This document shows, in pieces, positions 25,231 through 35,628 of a stretch of 64,000 nucleotides of DNA. The translations under genes were made by a program, and so were the position numbers. Under the pieces are notes generated by a model. That model saw only the letters and a program-made list of their open reading frames with translations. It had not been told where the DNA came from and searched no databases. Numbering within the stretch: position 1 is the first letter of the stretch; every line of letters starts with the position of its first letter. The stretch comes from Episyrphus balteatus (Eukaryota; Arthropoda; Insecta; Diptera; Syrphidae). The stretch is taken from contig NC_079136.1 of the NCBI RefSeq assembly GCF_945859705.1, positions 5,187,501 through 5,251,500 on the forward strand, given 5' to 3'.

Positions 25231-27090
25231 ATGTATACCTACCTTTGATTTTATGGAACTTTCACGGAATTTCCGTTTTTTTTTTTTTTAACACCCTTTC
25301 AACTAGAAAACTTTTATACACTGATTAGATTCTTGGTTCCTATTGTGAATGAAACATTGGTGAGAATTTCAACTGGGGTATCAATTTTGTTCGTAATTTT
25401 TGTTTTGTTCTATTTCTCAATTTCATCTTTTCTCAAGATAGTTATACACTTTTAAAAATCAACAAACGAAAATTTCTCACCAAGTTTTAAATATGAACAA
25501 AATTAATTTCAGTTGTTATCGAACCTTTTTTACAAATAACCCACCACTAAAAAATGCACCCTTTGACCAACAATTTTTTTGTTTATTGATTTTTGTTCTT
25601 GTACCTACTTTTTTTCAAAAAGAAGAATTTTTGTCAACAATAAATTTTATTATAAATGAATTATTTTAGTTACTTTAGTTTTGACAGCAAGTGGATCTAA
25701 GAAATTTTGCCTGCTTACTCTTCTGATGATTTTTGTTGTTGATAAATTCTTTATCGTACGAGAAAGTAAAATTTTGGGCTAGTACAAAATGGACTTAAAA
25801 GTATCATTAGCTGCTAAGCTCCAAGAGTTTTAACAGAAAGCTGATCTACAACAACTGTCCTACTAGGTAATCACTTTATTTCTCCAAAAACCGGAATACC
25901 ATTGTTTTTTTTTTTTGGGATTATTCATTCTGCTAAGTACATGCGTTCTTAGCAAATATACACATCGAAAAATTTTTTTGAAGTGAAAACTTCTTTAGTA
26001 TCGTAGCGATTTGAAACAAGATGAAACGAAAACGCGACACGACTTCAACTTGTTATAACTTTTTTGTTTTAACAGATAGATGAATGAAATTTGTACTGTC
26101 GATAGGTAATTAAATAAATTATAATTGTACAAAATTTCAATTAATTTCATATTCAAAATTCGGAGATAACGGTAAAAAGATGTTCTTTTCCAACACACGT
26201 TATATCTTTTGATCTAGTGCACATACAAATAACATTACGTGCTCTAAAATTTACACAATCTTAAATTGAAAAAAAATTTAAAAATACCTCAAAACACCTG
26301 TGGAGATCTGTTGGCGATGACCAGCTACCAGTGTAGGAAGTACCGAAATCTCAGTCTGGAAATTCGACATATTTGACTTTAAAAAATTCTAACTTCTCTT
26401 GTAGACATCTTTGAAATAAGATTTATACATCATTATACAAGGTGAAACAATAAGCTTTCACATGGTATAAAATTTTGTGTAGGTTGTAACACAAAAAAAT
26501 TGATTTAATAGCATGAGAACATAAAACTAAATGTTTTTTTTTTTTGCTTTTTTTGGTGAAATTTCATCGAGTTTAAAAAATTCTAGCTCTTTTTGTAGAT
26601 GTCTCATACACCTGATCGATATATATATTTTGAGCTAAGACAATAAGCTTTCAGATGGTGTAAAAATTTGTATAGGTTGTTCCGGAAAAAAATGGATTTA
26701 ATAGTGTGAGAAGATAAAAATACGTGTTTTTTTCGCTTTTTTTGATGGAAATTGATCGAGTTCAAAAAATTCTAGCTCTTTTGTAGGTGTCTCATAGACC
26801 TGATCGATACATATATTTTGAGCTTGGATAATAAGCTTTCAGATGGTGTGAAAATTTTTACAGGTTGTTAGGAAAAAAAATGGATTTAATAGCGTAAGAA
26901 GATAAAATTACGTGTTTTTTTTGATGAAAATGATTGTTTTCAATAAATTGTTTTTATATTTTTTGCACATTGTAAACATTTTAGTATGGCTTCATTCTTT
27001 AGGAAATTTTTTTGAGCTTTTTAATGGTTTAATTTTTTTTTTTTTTTTCAAAAAAAAAATGATTTTTTAAGGTTTCACTTCTATTATTTT

Positions 27091-27913
27091 TTTTTAATGG
27101 GGAACCTTTCCAGCTTATCGACATGTGTTCTACAATACTTTCATAATCCAAGAGTCTTTCATCTCCACACGTGAATAAAAGTTAAAAGAATAAACTTGTA
27201 TGCATTTCCTCTTTCAAAGTTTTGAAATTTTTTTTAAAACACATCTGCCATTCTAATGTCAAACATTGCTTGAACAAATCTAAATTGATGTAGGAAAGTA
27301 TACCTTCCACCTTTGTAAAAGTTGTTCATTCAAACAAAAATAAAAAATTGTTCAAAACTTACTATGCTTTCGCCACCTGTAAAGAAATGTTTTATGCCTA
27401 AAGCATTTATTATTGAACTTTATTGAAAGAACAAAATTCATAAGTTATAAAACAAAAAATGTTCGTTTCTGCTTTGAAAAATGTAAAAAAAATAAAAATA
27501 AAAACATTTCTTTCGACCAAGGGGGGTATCTTACATATATTCTTAAATTGCCTTTAGCTGGTTGTCAGCTTGTCTTGTTGTAATCCACCCTGCATAAGTT
27601 TATAAAGGTTTTTTCCTTTCCCAAGAAACAAAAACAGAAAAAAAAGGACTCACTTTATATGCAAATCGTTTTGCTCAAAGGAAAAAGTCTACATTTCCAC
27701 TGAACACTGAAGTTTCCCGTCGTCCTCAAGTAGACATTATAAAAAAAAAAAAAACACACATGTATTTCCAACAACAACAACCAACTGTAAACTGCTATTC
27801 AAACGAAGTTAAAACTTTGTTCTTTAGCATTAAAAGTTTATACCTTATGATTTTGTCGTAATTTTTTTTTTTTTTGTTGTTTTTGTAACAATTTCCTTTA
27901 TTTTTTTTTCCAG
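27091..27913. other. Non-coding stretch upstream of the receptor exon
   Basis: AT-rich, no gene. The last 50 bases (27860-27913) are a long T-rich tract ending TTTTTTTTTCCAG, a plausible splice acceptor just before the receptor's 5' exon. Confidence 0.5.
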
Positions 27914-28282
27914 TTGATGTTGTTTGGTGAAGCAGAAAAACCTACCGAGACTTTGACGGCCTTCAATGTCCACACAAAAGCCAATTTATCATAAAACAAA
28001 CAACACAGAACAACAAACTTTTGGAGAACTACAATCTGAGTTAATTAATAATTAAGTTACATCATAATTATTTTTGTATTATGTGTTCAAGTGTGATGAA
28101 AAGGACGACCGCGATCCCAAAACTGGAGACTACAACAACAAAAAAATCAAGGACTACGACAACGTTAACAACAACAAAAAAATGTACAAAACCAAATTGC
28201 TACTACTCGATGATGATGATGATGATGCACTGATGATTGTGATGCTGGATGCCTGTTTTTATATTAAGGCTCTGCCCTCGGT
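27914..28282 (+). promoter_or_regulatory. Probable 5' UTR part of the receptor exon
   Basis: A pyrimidine-rich tract ending in CAG at 27911-27913 is a good candidate acceptor, which would make this the transcribed leader joined to the coding start at 28283. It contains an upstream ORF (28074-28286 with its alternative start). If the acceptor is not used, this region could instead be the promoter-proximal leader. RNA evidence is needed to decide. Confidence 0.5.
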
Positions 28283-28286
28283 ATGA
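28080..28286 (+). promoter_or_regulatory. Upstream ORF overlapping the receptor start codon (ATGA)
   Basis: An ATG at 28080 opens a frame of 68 codons, rich in Asp, Asn and Lys with a DDDDDD run from a GAT microsatellite (28210-28227). It ends with TGA at 28284-28286. The receptor ATG is 28283-28285, so stop and start share ATGA. This geometry could permit termination-reinitiation or repress receptor translation. The peptide has no recognisable domain. The overlap is seen directly; regulation is inferred. Confidence 0.5.
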
Positions 28287-28716
28287 CACAAGATATTATG
28301 TCCTTCATGCAGACGACAGTCACCATCGCTGATACACTTGCCGCAGTCCTGAACTCTAGCAGTAACGCCATCAGTAGTAGTAGTAGTAGTAGCACATCTT
28401 CAATATTGGACTATCAGCTGAATACGAGCAGCAGCACAATTCAGGGTATCCTTTTGGCGAATGTAACCGGCGGCGGCATCGTGGTGCAGGATTCAGAGAA
28501 TAGTGAAAGTGAGAGTGGCAGTGGGAGCGATGTGGGGCTTATTATTCCCAGTGCGGCAACAGGAGGAGACGAAGACGAATTAGTTGTCGTCCGTGAGAAT
28601 TGGATCGAATTATCTTTATTTCTAATTAAAGCGTTCATCTTTTCAACGATTATAATCGCTGCAGTTCTGGGAAATGCTCTTGTCATAATATCAGTACAGC
28701 GCAATCGGAAATTAAG
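28283..28716 (+). CDS. First coding exon of a beta-type octopamine receptor-like class A GPCR (partial)
   Basis: This exon encodes 144 complete residues plus two bases of codon 145. Residues 1-106 form a long extracellular N-terminus: a Ser run (31-37), sequons at N24, N47 and N60, and an acidic Glu/Ser/Gly stretch (70-83), with no obvious signal peptide, as is usual in amine receptors. Residues about 109-136 form transmembrane helix 1 with the class A GN motif (AAVLGNALVIISV, Asn131 as N1.50). QRNRKLR follows as the start of intracellular loop 1. The exon stops at AAG/GTAAGT. The GNxLVIISVxRxRKLR pattern is characteristic of insect beta-octopamine receptors (Octbeta1R-3R), which couple to Gs and raise cAMP at the neuronal or muscle membrane. 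I cannot tell which paralogue without helices 2-7, which are not in the window; a tyramine or dopamine receptor is less likely. The start at 28283 is the first ATG of the frame; ATGs at codons 6 and 9 are alternatives. Confidence 0.85.
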
Positions 28717-28722
28717 GTAAGT
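28717..28722 (+). other. Splice donor, phase 2
   Basis: AAG/GTAAGT is an almost ideal donor; reading through gives an immediate TAA. The exon ends after two bases of an Arg codon (AG), so the next exon must begin in phase 2. No continuation coding for helix 2 (ITNYFVVSLA-type) is recognisable downstream in the window, implying an intron of more than 35 kb. Confidence 0.88.
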
Positions 28723-29277
28723 TGTCTTTTTAGATATTAGTTTTTGGGATTGGGTTTAAGGGAATATGAAAAGTGAAACTTCAGAAAACACATGTCATAA
28801 ACAAGACAGACATATACTAAAGATAATTAAGGTATAAAAGTGTAATTGGAAAATTGTTCATTTCTCTCAAGGGTTTTTTTGTCTTAGGACGATAAAATGT
28901 TTTCGATACATTTGAGGACCTATACATAAATTACGAAATTGAAATATCATAGAAAATTAGGTTATTTTTATAATAATGAGTTTTTGAAATCTTATCACGT
29001 TTAATTATGGATCCTGTTGCGAATAACCTGTTGCGATGTTATTATATTGGTGACATAGTGACAGAGGGGGGTTAAAGAATTTCACATTAAAGTCCACATT
29101 AATTTTCAGAACTTCACTACACGACATTTCACTTGAACACTGTATATGAAAAAAGCGATAAAATATAGGGATAGAAAGAGGCTAGAGTACGTTGGGTTCA
29201 AAAGAATATGTTGGTTCTAAAATTGGTCAATTGTCACAAAAACTTTAAAATTGTAGGTTTTAGGAAGAACAAATTTC
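28723..29277 (+). other. Start of the presumed first coding intron
   Basis: AT-rich, no coding frames, no terminal repeats recognised. Ordinary intron sequence before the first repeat cluster. Confidence 0.5.
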
Positions 29278-29370
29278 ACTGGTCAACAAGGTTTTTGCCA
29301 CAAGAACCAAAATATACTTTTCTACTAGTTTTGGATATGCTACACTCGAATCTGAAGTCAAAATTTTTGA
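29278..29370. mobile_element. Left-end fragment of a family D CACTGG element
   Basis: It starts CACTGGTCAACAAGG and continues through GCCACAAGAACC and CTCGAATCTGAAGTC, the conserved left arm of family D, then switches directly into a CAGAATTTT array at about 29374. A Foldback-like end therefore interrupts or truncates it. Confidence 0.65.
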
Positions 29371-29371
29371 A

Positions 29372-29424
29372 AGCAGAATTTTGACAAAAGAATTTTGATC
29401 CCGGCAGAATTTTGACCCCAACCC
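29372..29424. mobile_element. Isolated right end of a Foldback-like element
   Basis: CAGAATTTT units followed by GAATTTTGACCCCAACCC, identical in type to the right end of copy 2 (ends at 6260). The flank ACTTTAAGT is the inverse of the flank at 30378-30386, so it is one side of a larger palindrome centred on the family D copy. Confidence 0.7.
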
Positions 29425-29447
29425 ACTTTAAGTACATATGTCGAAAA

Positions 29448-30367
29448 CACTGGTCAACAAAATTTAACTTTTTTTTGCCACAAGAACCAAAGTATACTTT
29501 TCTAATAGTTTTTGGGGTGCTAAATCCGAATCTGAAGTCAGAAAAATTTGATTGGCCTCCGTTTTTTGAAATATTACCGTTAGAAAATGCCAAAAAACGT
29601 CATTTTGGCTGTTTTCGAGGTTATGTTTTTTATGTGGAGTAATTCATTATGAATAAATTTGTAACGGTGTCTTATTCTTTGAAAAAATGTTTAAATCTTT
29701 CCGATATCTCTTTTGCTGCCCGAGATATTTAAAATTTAAGTTGCGGTCTTTGACTAAGAAACAACACTGACCAACCAAATTAAACTTTTTTTGTCTGAAG
29801 GTTTTTTGGTTGCTGAACTCGCAGTCAGAAAAATTCTATTAGCCTTTGTTCTTGAAATATTACCGTTATAAAGTGCAGAAAAAAGATTTTTTTAAAACGG
29901 TTATATTTCAAGAACGAAGGCTAATAGAATTTTTCTGACTGCGGATTCGAGTTCAGCAACCCAAAAACTTTCCGAAAAGTATGTTTTGGTTCTTGTGGCA
30001 AAAATTCTGTGACCAGTGACTTAAACTTTAGATTAAGTTTAGTTTCTCTTTGGCTTATTAACTGAAATTTAAGATATCTCGAGCAATTAAAGATAAATCG
30101 GGAAAATTTAAACAGTTTTTGAAAGAAGAATATCTGTTCTCATAATCACCGTTACAAATTTGTTTTCAATGAATTACCCCACATAAAAACAGAACCTCGA
30201 AAACAGTTAAAATGACATTTTTTATCATTTTATAACAGTAATATTTCAAAAACGGAGGCCAATCAAATTTTTCTGACTTCAGATTCGGATTCAGCACCCC
30301 AAAAACTACTAGAAAAGTATAATTTGGTTATTATGGCAAAAAAAAAGTTAAATTTTGTTGGCCAGTG
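29448..30367. mobile_element. Family D palindromic element, copy 2, with a nested copy 3
   Basis: The ends are CACTGGTCAACAAAATTTAA and its near complement TTAAATTTTGTTGGCCAGTG. Arms of about 200 bp are inverted copies (for example AAAAACGGAGGCCAATCAAA near 30250 against 29545-29570). The flanks are themselves inverted (GTCGAAAA against TTTTCGAC), so the symmetry extends outward into Foldback-like ends on both sides. Confidence 0.75.
29765..30018. mobile_element. 254-bp family D palindrome (copy 3) nested in copy 2
   Basis: It starts CACTGACCAACC and ends GTGACCAGTG. The halves are near-perfect inverted copies around 29893 (AACGAAGGCTAATAGAATTT against its complement). It is a diverged short relative of the surrounding copy. 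Confidence 0.72.
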
Positions 30368-30386
30368 TTTTCGACATTCTTAAAGT

Positions 30387-31111
30387 GGGTTGGGGTCAAA
30401 ATTCTGCCGGGATCAAAATTCTTTTGTCAAAATTCTGCTTTACAAAATTCTGCTTTTAAAATTCTGCTTTTCAAAATTCTGTTTTTCAAAATTCTGCTTT
30501 TCATAATTCTGTTTTTCAAAATCCTGCAAAAAATGTTAAAAAGCGCGCGATTTTTTACATTTTCCAAACAATTTTTGAATTTTTTGCAAAATTCTGTAAA
30601 ATCATCTTCTTGAAAAATTATCTACTTATTTGATAACTTACCTACATAATTTGTCATTCTTTGAATGCATATTAATTTTTGTTTTATAAATGAATAAATT
30701 TGAAAATATAAAGAAAAGGTTTTTAATACTAAACATTTCCGAAAATAATTCAAAATTTTTTAATTTATCAAATAAAGATGAATATTCAAAAATTTGAATA
30801 AGAAAAGGAATATTTTGTATCAAACAACATCGGTTCCAATAAGTTATAGATTTTATTTGAAAGAAATTCAGTCTTTGCATACTAAACATAAAAATTTAGG
30901 AAAGTACCAATGTTGAATTATATTAATGAGGTGTATTTTTCTTTAGTCAGCCCATATGCTATAAAAAAAACAGAATTGGCAGAATTTTTTTGAAAAGCAG
31001 AATTTTAAAAAGCAGAATTTTGAAAAGCAGAATAGAAAAAAAGCAGAATTTTGAAAAACAGAATTTTTGTTAAAAAGCAGAATTTTGAAGCCAGAATTTT
31101 GACCCGATCCC
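30387..31111. mobile_element. Foldback-like element, copy 3
   Basis: The left end is GGGTTGGGGTCAAAATTCTG; the right end complements to GGGATCGGGTCAAAATTCTG. The left arm has about eight AAAATTCTG units with TTT or CTTTT spacers (30395-30530); the right arm has about six CAGAATTTT units (30970-31100). The flanks are TCTTAAAGT and ACTTAAACT, a 9-bp duplication with two mismatches. The interior (30540-30960) has no coding content I recognise. Confidence 0.75.
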
Positions 31112-31319
31112 ACTTAAACTTTATCTAATTTTACATAAAATTGTCCTTTTTGTAGTTTGTTCGTTTTATTCACCGCTTTGACACCATCTTAGATTTACAT
31201 ACATATTTTAAACAAAAGTGCATATTTCCGGGGTACATATTAAAGTTTAAATTGTTGTAATTTCCAAACGCTGAAACTTTAGCTTCCTTTTATTGGGCGT
31301 TGTTATAAACTTGATGTTC

Positions 31320-32215
31320 CACGGATATGACTCCACTTCTCTAGTGGTCCGCTTCTGAAGTCGTTAGGTTGATCTCTGAATCCAGCGGTAAGCTTCCCAG
31401 TTTTGTATTGTTCCATTTCGAAGGGTAATTATCACAGCTTTACGTTACACTTCCCTTTGTACATTGACAGAAGATATCTATTTTATTGATAAGGCATGCC
31501 TTAACCTCTTGCTTGGAGACAAGAATTATGAACCATCTTAACCCGATGTCTTCTACCTTTTTCCAAAATTCTAAGGGTATTTCGTCTGGCCCAATAGCTT
31601 TCTCCTTTTTGGAGTATTTTACCGCCTCACTAACTTCTTCGACTGTGACGTGCGTCGGATACTTTCCTTAAGTTAGGTGAAACTATTAGAAAGTATAGCC
31701 TTGAAAATTGTTCATTTAGAAGTCCGTTACAATACTGTCACCACCCATAAAGTAGTTGTCCTTGAGCATTGTTAATGAGTTTTGGCGAACAAATCTCCTT
31801 AGAGTTTCTTCTTCTTTAAGCGGATATTTTGAAGACGGTTGTGCCCTTATAAGTGTTTTGTCATAGCTCTTGAATAGCACCAGCATTCGGGGTAGAAATT
31901 TCATCCAGCTGACTATACAATACAGGTCTTCCCTATTCTTTGCTTGAATTTGGGCGCATTTCTTCTTTGCTATTTTCTTGAAGTTTCTATTCCACTTCAA
32001 GGCGTGACATTTGCTTTGTATTATTGGAGGGACACTTCGAGCAAGTTTTCAAAGCCATTTTCTTTTCACTTATAACAGCTTTAGCTTAATCATTCCACCA
32101 CCCATTTTGCCTTTTTGGTTGTGACAGTTATTTGACTTTTTTATGCAAGTTCGCTGTAGAAGATCCCACATATTTCTTACTGTACTCTCTTCATTTTGCA
32201 TATTCGAAGAAAAAT
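31320..32215 (-). pseudogene. RTE-like LINE relic with internal deletion
   Basis: On the minus strand, across several frameshifts, three parts are readable. 31720-32215 gives the linker before the reverse transcriptase, with KKIAKKKCAQIQAKNREDLY and LLNEQFSRL. 31486-31671 gives VEEVSEAVKYSKKEKAIGPDEIP, the conserved region that opens LINE reverse transcriptase. 31330-31470 then jumps to the C-terminal tail, with NGTIQNWEAYRWIQRST, close to the tail of the LINE at 62.6 kb (HGTIQNREACRRFLRST). The catalytic palm between them is deleted. It is a dead 3'-side relic of an RTE-type non-LTR retrotransposon, opposite in orientation to the receptor gene. Confidence 0.75.
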
Positions 32216-34779
32216 TCTCAGTTTTTTCCTTATTCAGATTATAACATTTGAACTTCCAAAAGGTTTTTTAAGTTTAATGTGGTTCACTATACCCATTCAA
32301 AATTCTGTTAGCAGGAAACTATGTTGGCAAGGGATCGCTTCTCTAAGTGTCATTTTGCAATTCCTTAACCGAGGTTGTAGATTATTTATTTTAGTCGCTC
32401 ACCACGAATCTTTTACCTCCAATTATAATATTCTAGCTATATCAAAACAATTTCAAACAAACTTTAAACTAATTAATCAATTAATAGAAAAACACATATA
32501 GCCAAAAAAAAAATCCAGTTCAATTAAATTGTACGAATCGGGTTATAGGTCAAAAAAAGATAAACTTTTAAGTGAGCGTATCTTTTTCACATTCATCGAA
32601 AGTTTGAAAAATTCGCGCAAAAAAATATTAATTCATCACATACGAAAAACCATTTTGAAAATAATTCGATTTATAGAAATATAACACACACACGCAACCA
32701 GTTAACAGCTTTTATGTGAATTCCCAAGTTCTGAGGAAAAATACGTGAACTTCATTGAAACGAAATTCCCAAAAACACAGAGAGAGAAAGTTCGTTATAG
32801 AGTTAATTCCATTAAAAAGTGTTGTGTGATATTCAGTATTTCAGAGACTATATCAAATGAAAATCGGAAACATTTAATCGATCGAAATAGTGGTTAGTTG
32901 AAAATGAATGCTACTTTGGTTTTTATTTTAAATAACATTGCAGGACTTAAAGGACATGCATATAAACTGTTTTAGTTTAGGTCAAATTGTGTACAAAGTG
33001 TCAGTATATTTCAATATTAAAAAAAAAACATATTCCCATGTTAAACCATATTTCTCGTATTAAATTAAAAAAAAATTCAAAAAGTACGCATACGCCCGAG
33101 TGTCCACCCATCAAAATTCTTTGTTGAACAAAATTGGGGGAAAAACAAGAATTTACAACGTTTATTTAGAACAGGACTTAATTAGAGCCACAAAATATAC
33201 CGGACATTTGTTTGTTTTCAATTTGTGTAAGCGTTTTTCCTTTTATTAATGAAAAAAGGGTTTTTCATCTAAATTCTACATATTTTCCACAAACATTTTA
33301 CCATCCAGAAAAACACGTAGTTAGTTGGTGGTAAACACTTCTTGGAAATCCTCAGAAATGCATTTTCATTGCATAAACGAATTCCAAAAGCATGCAAAAG
33401 AACTGAATGCAAACTATGCTCGTCAATTAATAATTTTTTACCTAAAGAATTCAAGGATATTTGAACAAAGACAACTTGTTTGTTCAAAAAACTGTCAAAA
33501 ACATTTCCAATTTGTAAAAGAAAATTCAATCTAATTTAATGTAAATATTAATTTACTTCAAATTAAATAGAAATACGTTTATTATCGTAAAATGTATTTA
33601 AGTTTCATTGTGTTTAAATTAAATCCGGGAATGAAATCATTAAAAGTAACAATTCAACTAAAGACATTAGATTCCATTGGTAAATAAGGAATCACCATCA
33701 TTAAAATAAAAGCGGAAAAGTAGATATAAATCCCAAGAATAGAAAATCTTTTTGTTTCAGTTTATTTTGTCTCTTTTTTTTTTTTTAAATAAAAATGATA
33801 TCTTTGTTGAGATCTATTCAAGTGCCTCAATTTAAATAGTTCATCTAGAAATTTATCCTTCTATTTTCTCCATCATCGAAAAAGGATTTACAAAGTAATC
33901 CAACTACGATTTTGTTGTTTACCTTTTGATATCCATAAAATACAATCGACTAATGGACGTTATAAAGTACCTTTTGTCGAATTCGAATATTTATGTATAT
34001 TGTGCTGGTTTGTTCAGGAGCGGATTTGGAATTGAATGTTACCTGAAAGTTTTTTTAAGGGGTTCTAAAGAGAACTTTCTAAGGCAAAATATTATTGAAT
34101 TAGAATTCTGATTATGTTTGATATGTTAATTCAAAATTTTATGAATGCCTTAACAGAACTATAGATAAAAAAAAAGTTGAAAACTCGAATACGAAAAGGC
34201 TGCCAAGTTTTTTTGTATTCCAAATTGGTGTCCAGAACAACAATTTAAATAGAATTTTCTAAGCAGTATTAGTAGCTAAATTGATAAAGGTGTAAAAATT
34301 TTGATTTAGTTTTAACTGTTCATATTCAAAGACAAAAAACAAAGTATTTTGGAAATAAAAAGTGCAAATAAACTTGGACTGAGTGTACAGCCGTGCCTTT
34401 GTCCTGAATTCGTTTAAAACTGTTTTGATACATTTTTTTTTCTTTTTCATACTGCTGCTTTACTAATCATGTATAAATTTAGCAATACTCTCCAAATTCG
34501 AGCTACATTCTTTTCTGGTAAATCTAGTAAAACAACGCATTCAGCTCCACAGTTTCGAAATTATTCTGTTCTACAAAAAAATTGGAAAAGTTTCTTAGTT
34601 TTCGATTAAAACGAATCAGCAATCGAGCGAAGCACGAAAATATGGTCAACGGTGAAGTATCCTTATCTAACATAGTAAAATTTACACCGAAAGCCCCCAG
34701 CAAATTTTGGATGTGGAGGCATAACTAAAATGTGAGCTTACAGTTGTACAGCCTTACGCGCTCTTAAAACGAATTCAAA
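32216..34779. other. AT-rich intronic stretch, nothing firm
   Basis: Short frames at 33269-33529 (-) and 33325-33534 (+) overlap on opposite strands and resemble no family. A repeat related to 19740-19760 occurs near 33077-33100. No paired terminal repeats were found. Confidence 0.5.
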
Positions 34780-35392
34780 AACTTGGCAACAACCAAACCC
34801 TACTTTTCGAGAGGAATTTTGTGTGCTGAGTCCGAATCTGAAGTCAAAATTTCACTGACACGTCACGTTTTTGAAATAATTGAATATTAATAGGTCAAAA
34901 ACGCGTTTTTTTGGGTACATTTGACATCGAATTACATCACCGATAATTTTTTTTTTTTTGTAAAACTAATTATGCAATCTCAAAACGCCATATTAACACG
35001 TTCTAAAGGTATTTATATTTTTTCAAAATTATTTTTTTTCTCAAAGATATTGAAAAAAGAAATTTATGATAGATATCTCAAAATCTTGATTATTTTTTTC
35101 AAAGTAATGAATGGTTTTTTGAATCAAATTCCACCTTGCGTCTTCTGATTTGGACTTATAAAGAGCAACATATTACGGAAAATATATATTTTTGACTAAA
35201 CATTAAAAAAAAAACTCAATTAAAAATTAGTTTTTGAAGCTTTATAGCGAAAATAGTGATGAGTATACATAGCTCAAAAACTAGACGTGATAGAAAAAAT
35301 CTGTAAACAGTTTTGAATTCAGCACACTAAAGTCAATCAAAATCACCTTATAAAGTTCTTGCTCCCGACTTTTTTTAGTTTTTTGCCGACCA
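34780..35392. mobile_element. CACTG-type element, family E copy 1
   Basis: It shares an AACCAAACCCTACTTTTCGA left part and a GTTCTTGCTCCCGAC right part, ending CCGACCAGTG, with the copy at 39.2-39.8 kb, in opposite orientation. The left tip is degraded (GGCAACAACC only). The GTGCTGA...GAATCTGAAGTCA core is shared with family D, so D and E are related. Confidence 0.7.
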
Positions 35393-35628
35393 GTGTAATT
35401 TGCGTTTATTTGATAATCGTAATTTTTGAATATTTTTCTTTAAAAACTCTGAAATTCTTTTACTACAGGTAATTGCATGAAGTTTAAACAAACAACAGAT
35501 AACTTTTAAGGTTTTATTTGTAACTATTAAAAAAAATAATAATAGGAAAATTTGCGGAACATCGACGCAATACGCTTGTTAAACCTGAAGCATTTAAAAA
35601 ATACGATTTTCGAAAAGTGCATCTAATC

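Larger units (their letters stand above)
16545..27090. repeat. 10.5-kb inverted-repeat complex (family M)
   Basis: The left arm (about 16545-18490, with a 1077-bp insert) and right arm (about 25965-27090) are inverted copies. The tip reads TAGAAGTGAAACCT on the left and its complement near 27075 on the right. The inner arm segments contain AACGTGTGTTGGAAAAGAAC at 18249 and its complement near 26190. Within the arms a unit of about 188 bp, marked by AAGCTTTCAGATGGT and TCTAGCTCTTTTTGTAG, is tandemly repeated (right arm near 26454, 26645 and 26833). The roughly 7.4-kb loop holds other elements. No target duplication is evident, so it may be an old element or an inverted duplication. Confidence 0.7.

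Noticed and set aside
28441..28704. Antisense frame over the receptor exon
   Set aside because: A shadow of the coding exon on the opposite strand.
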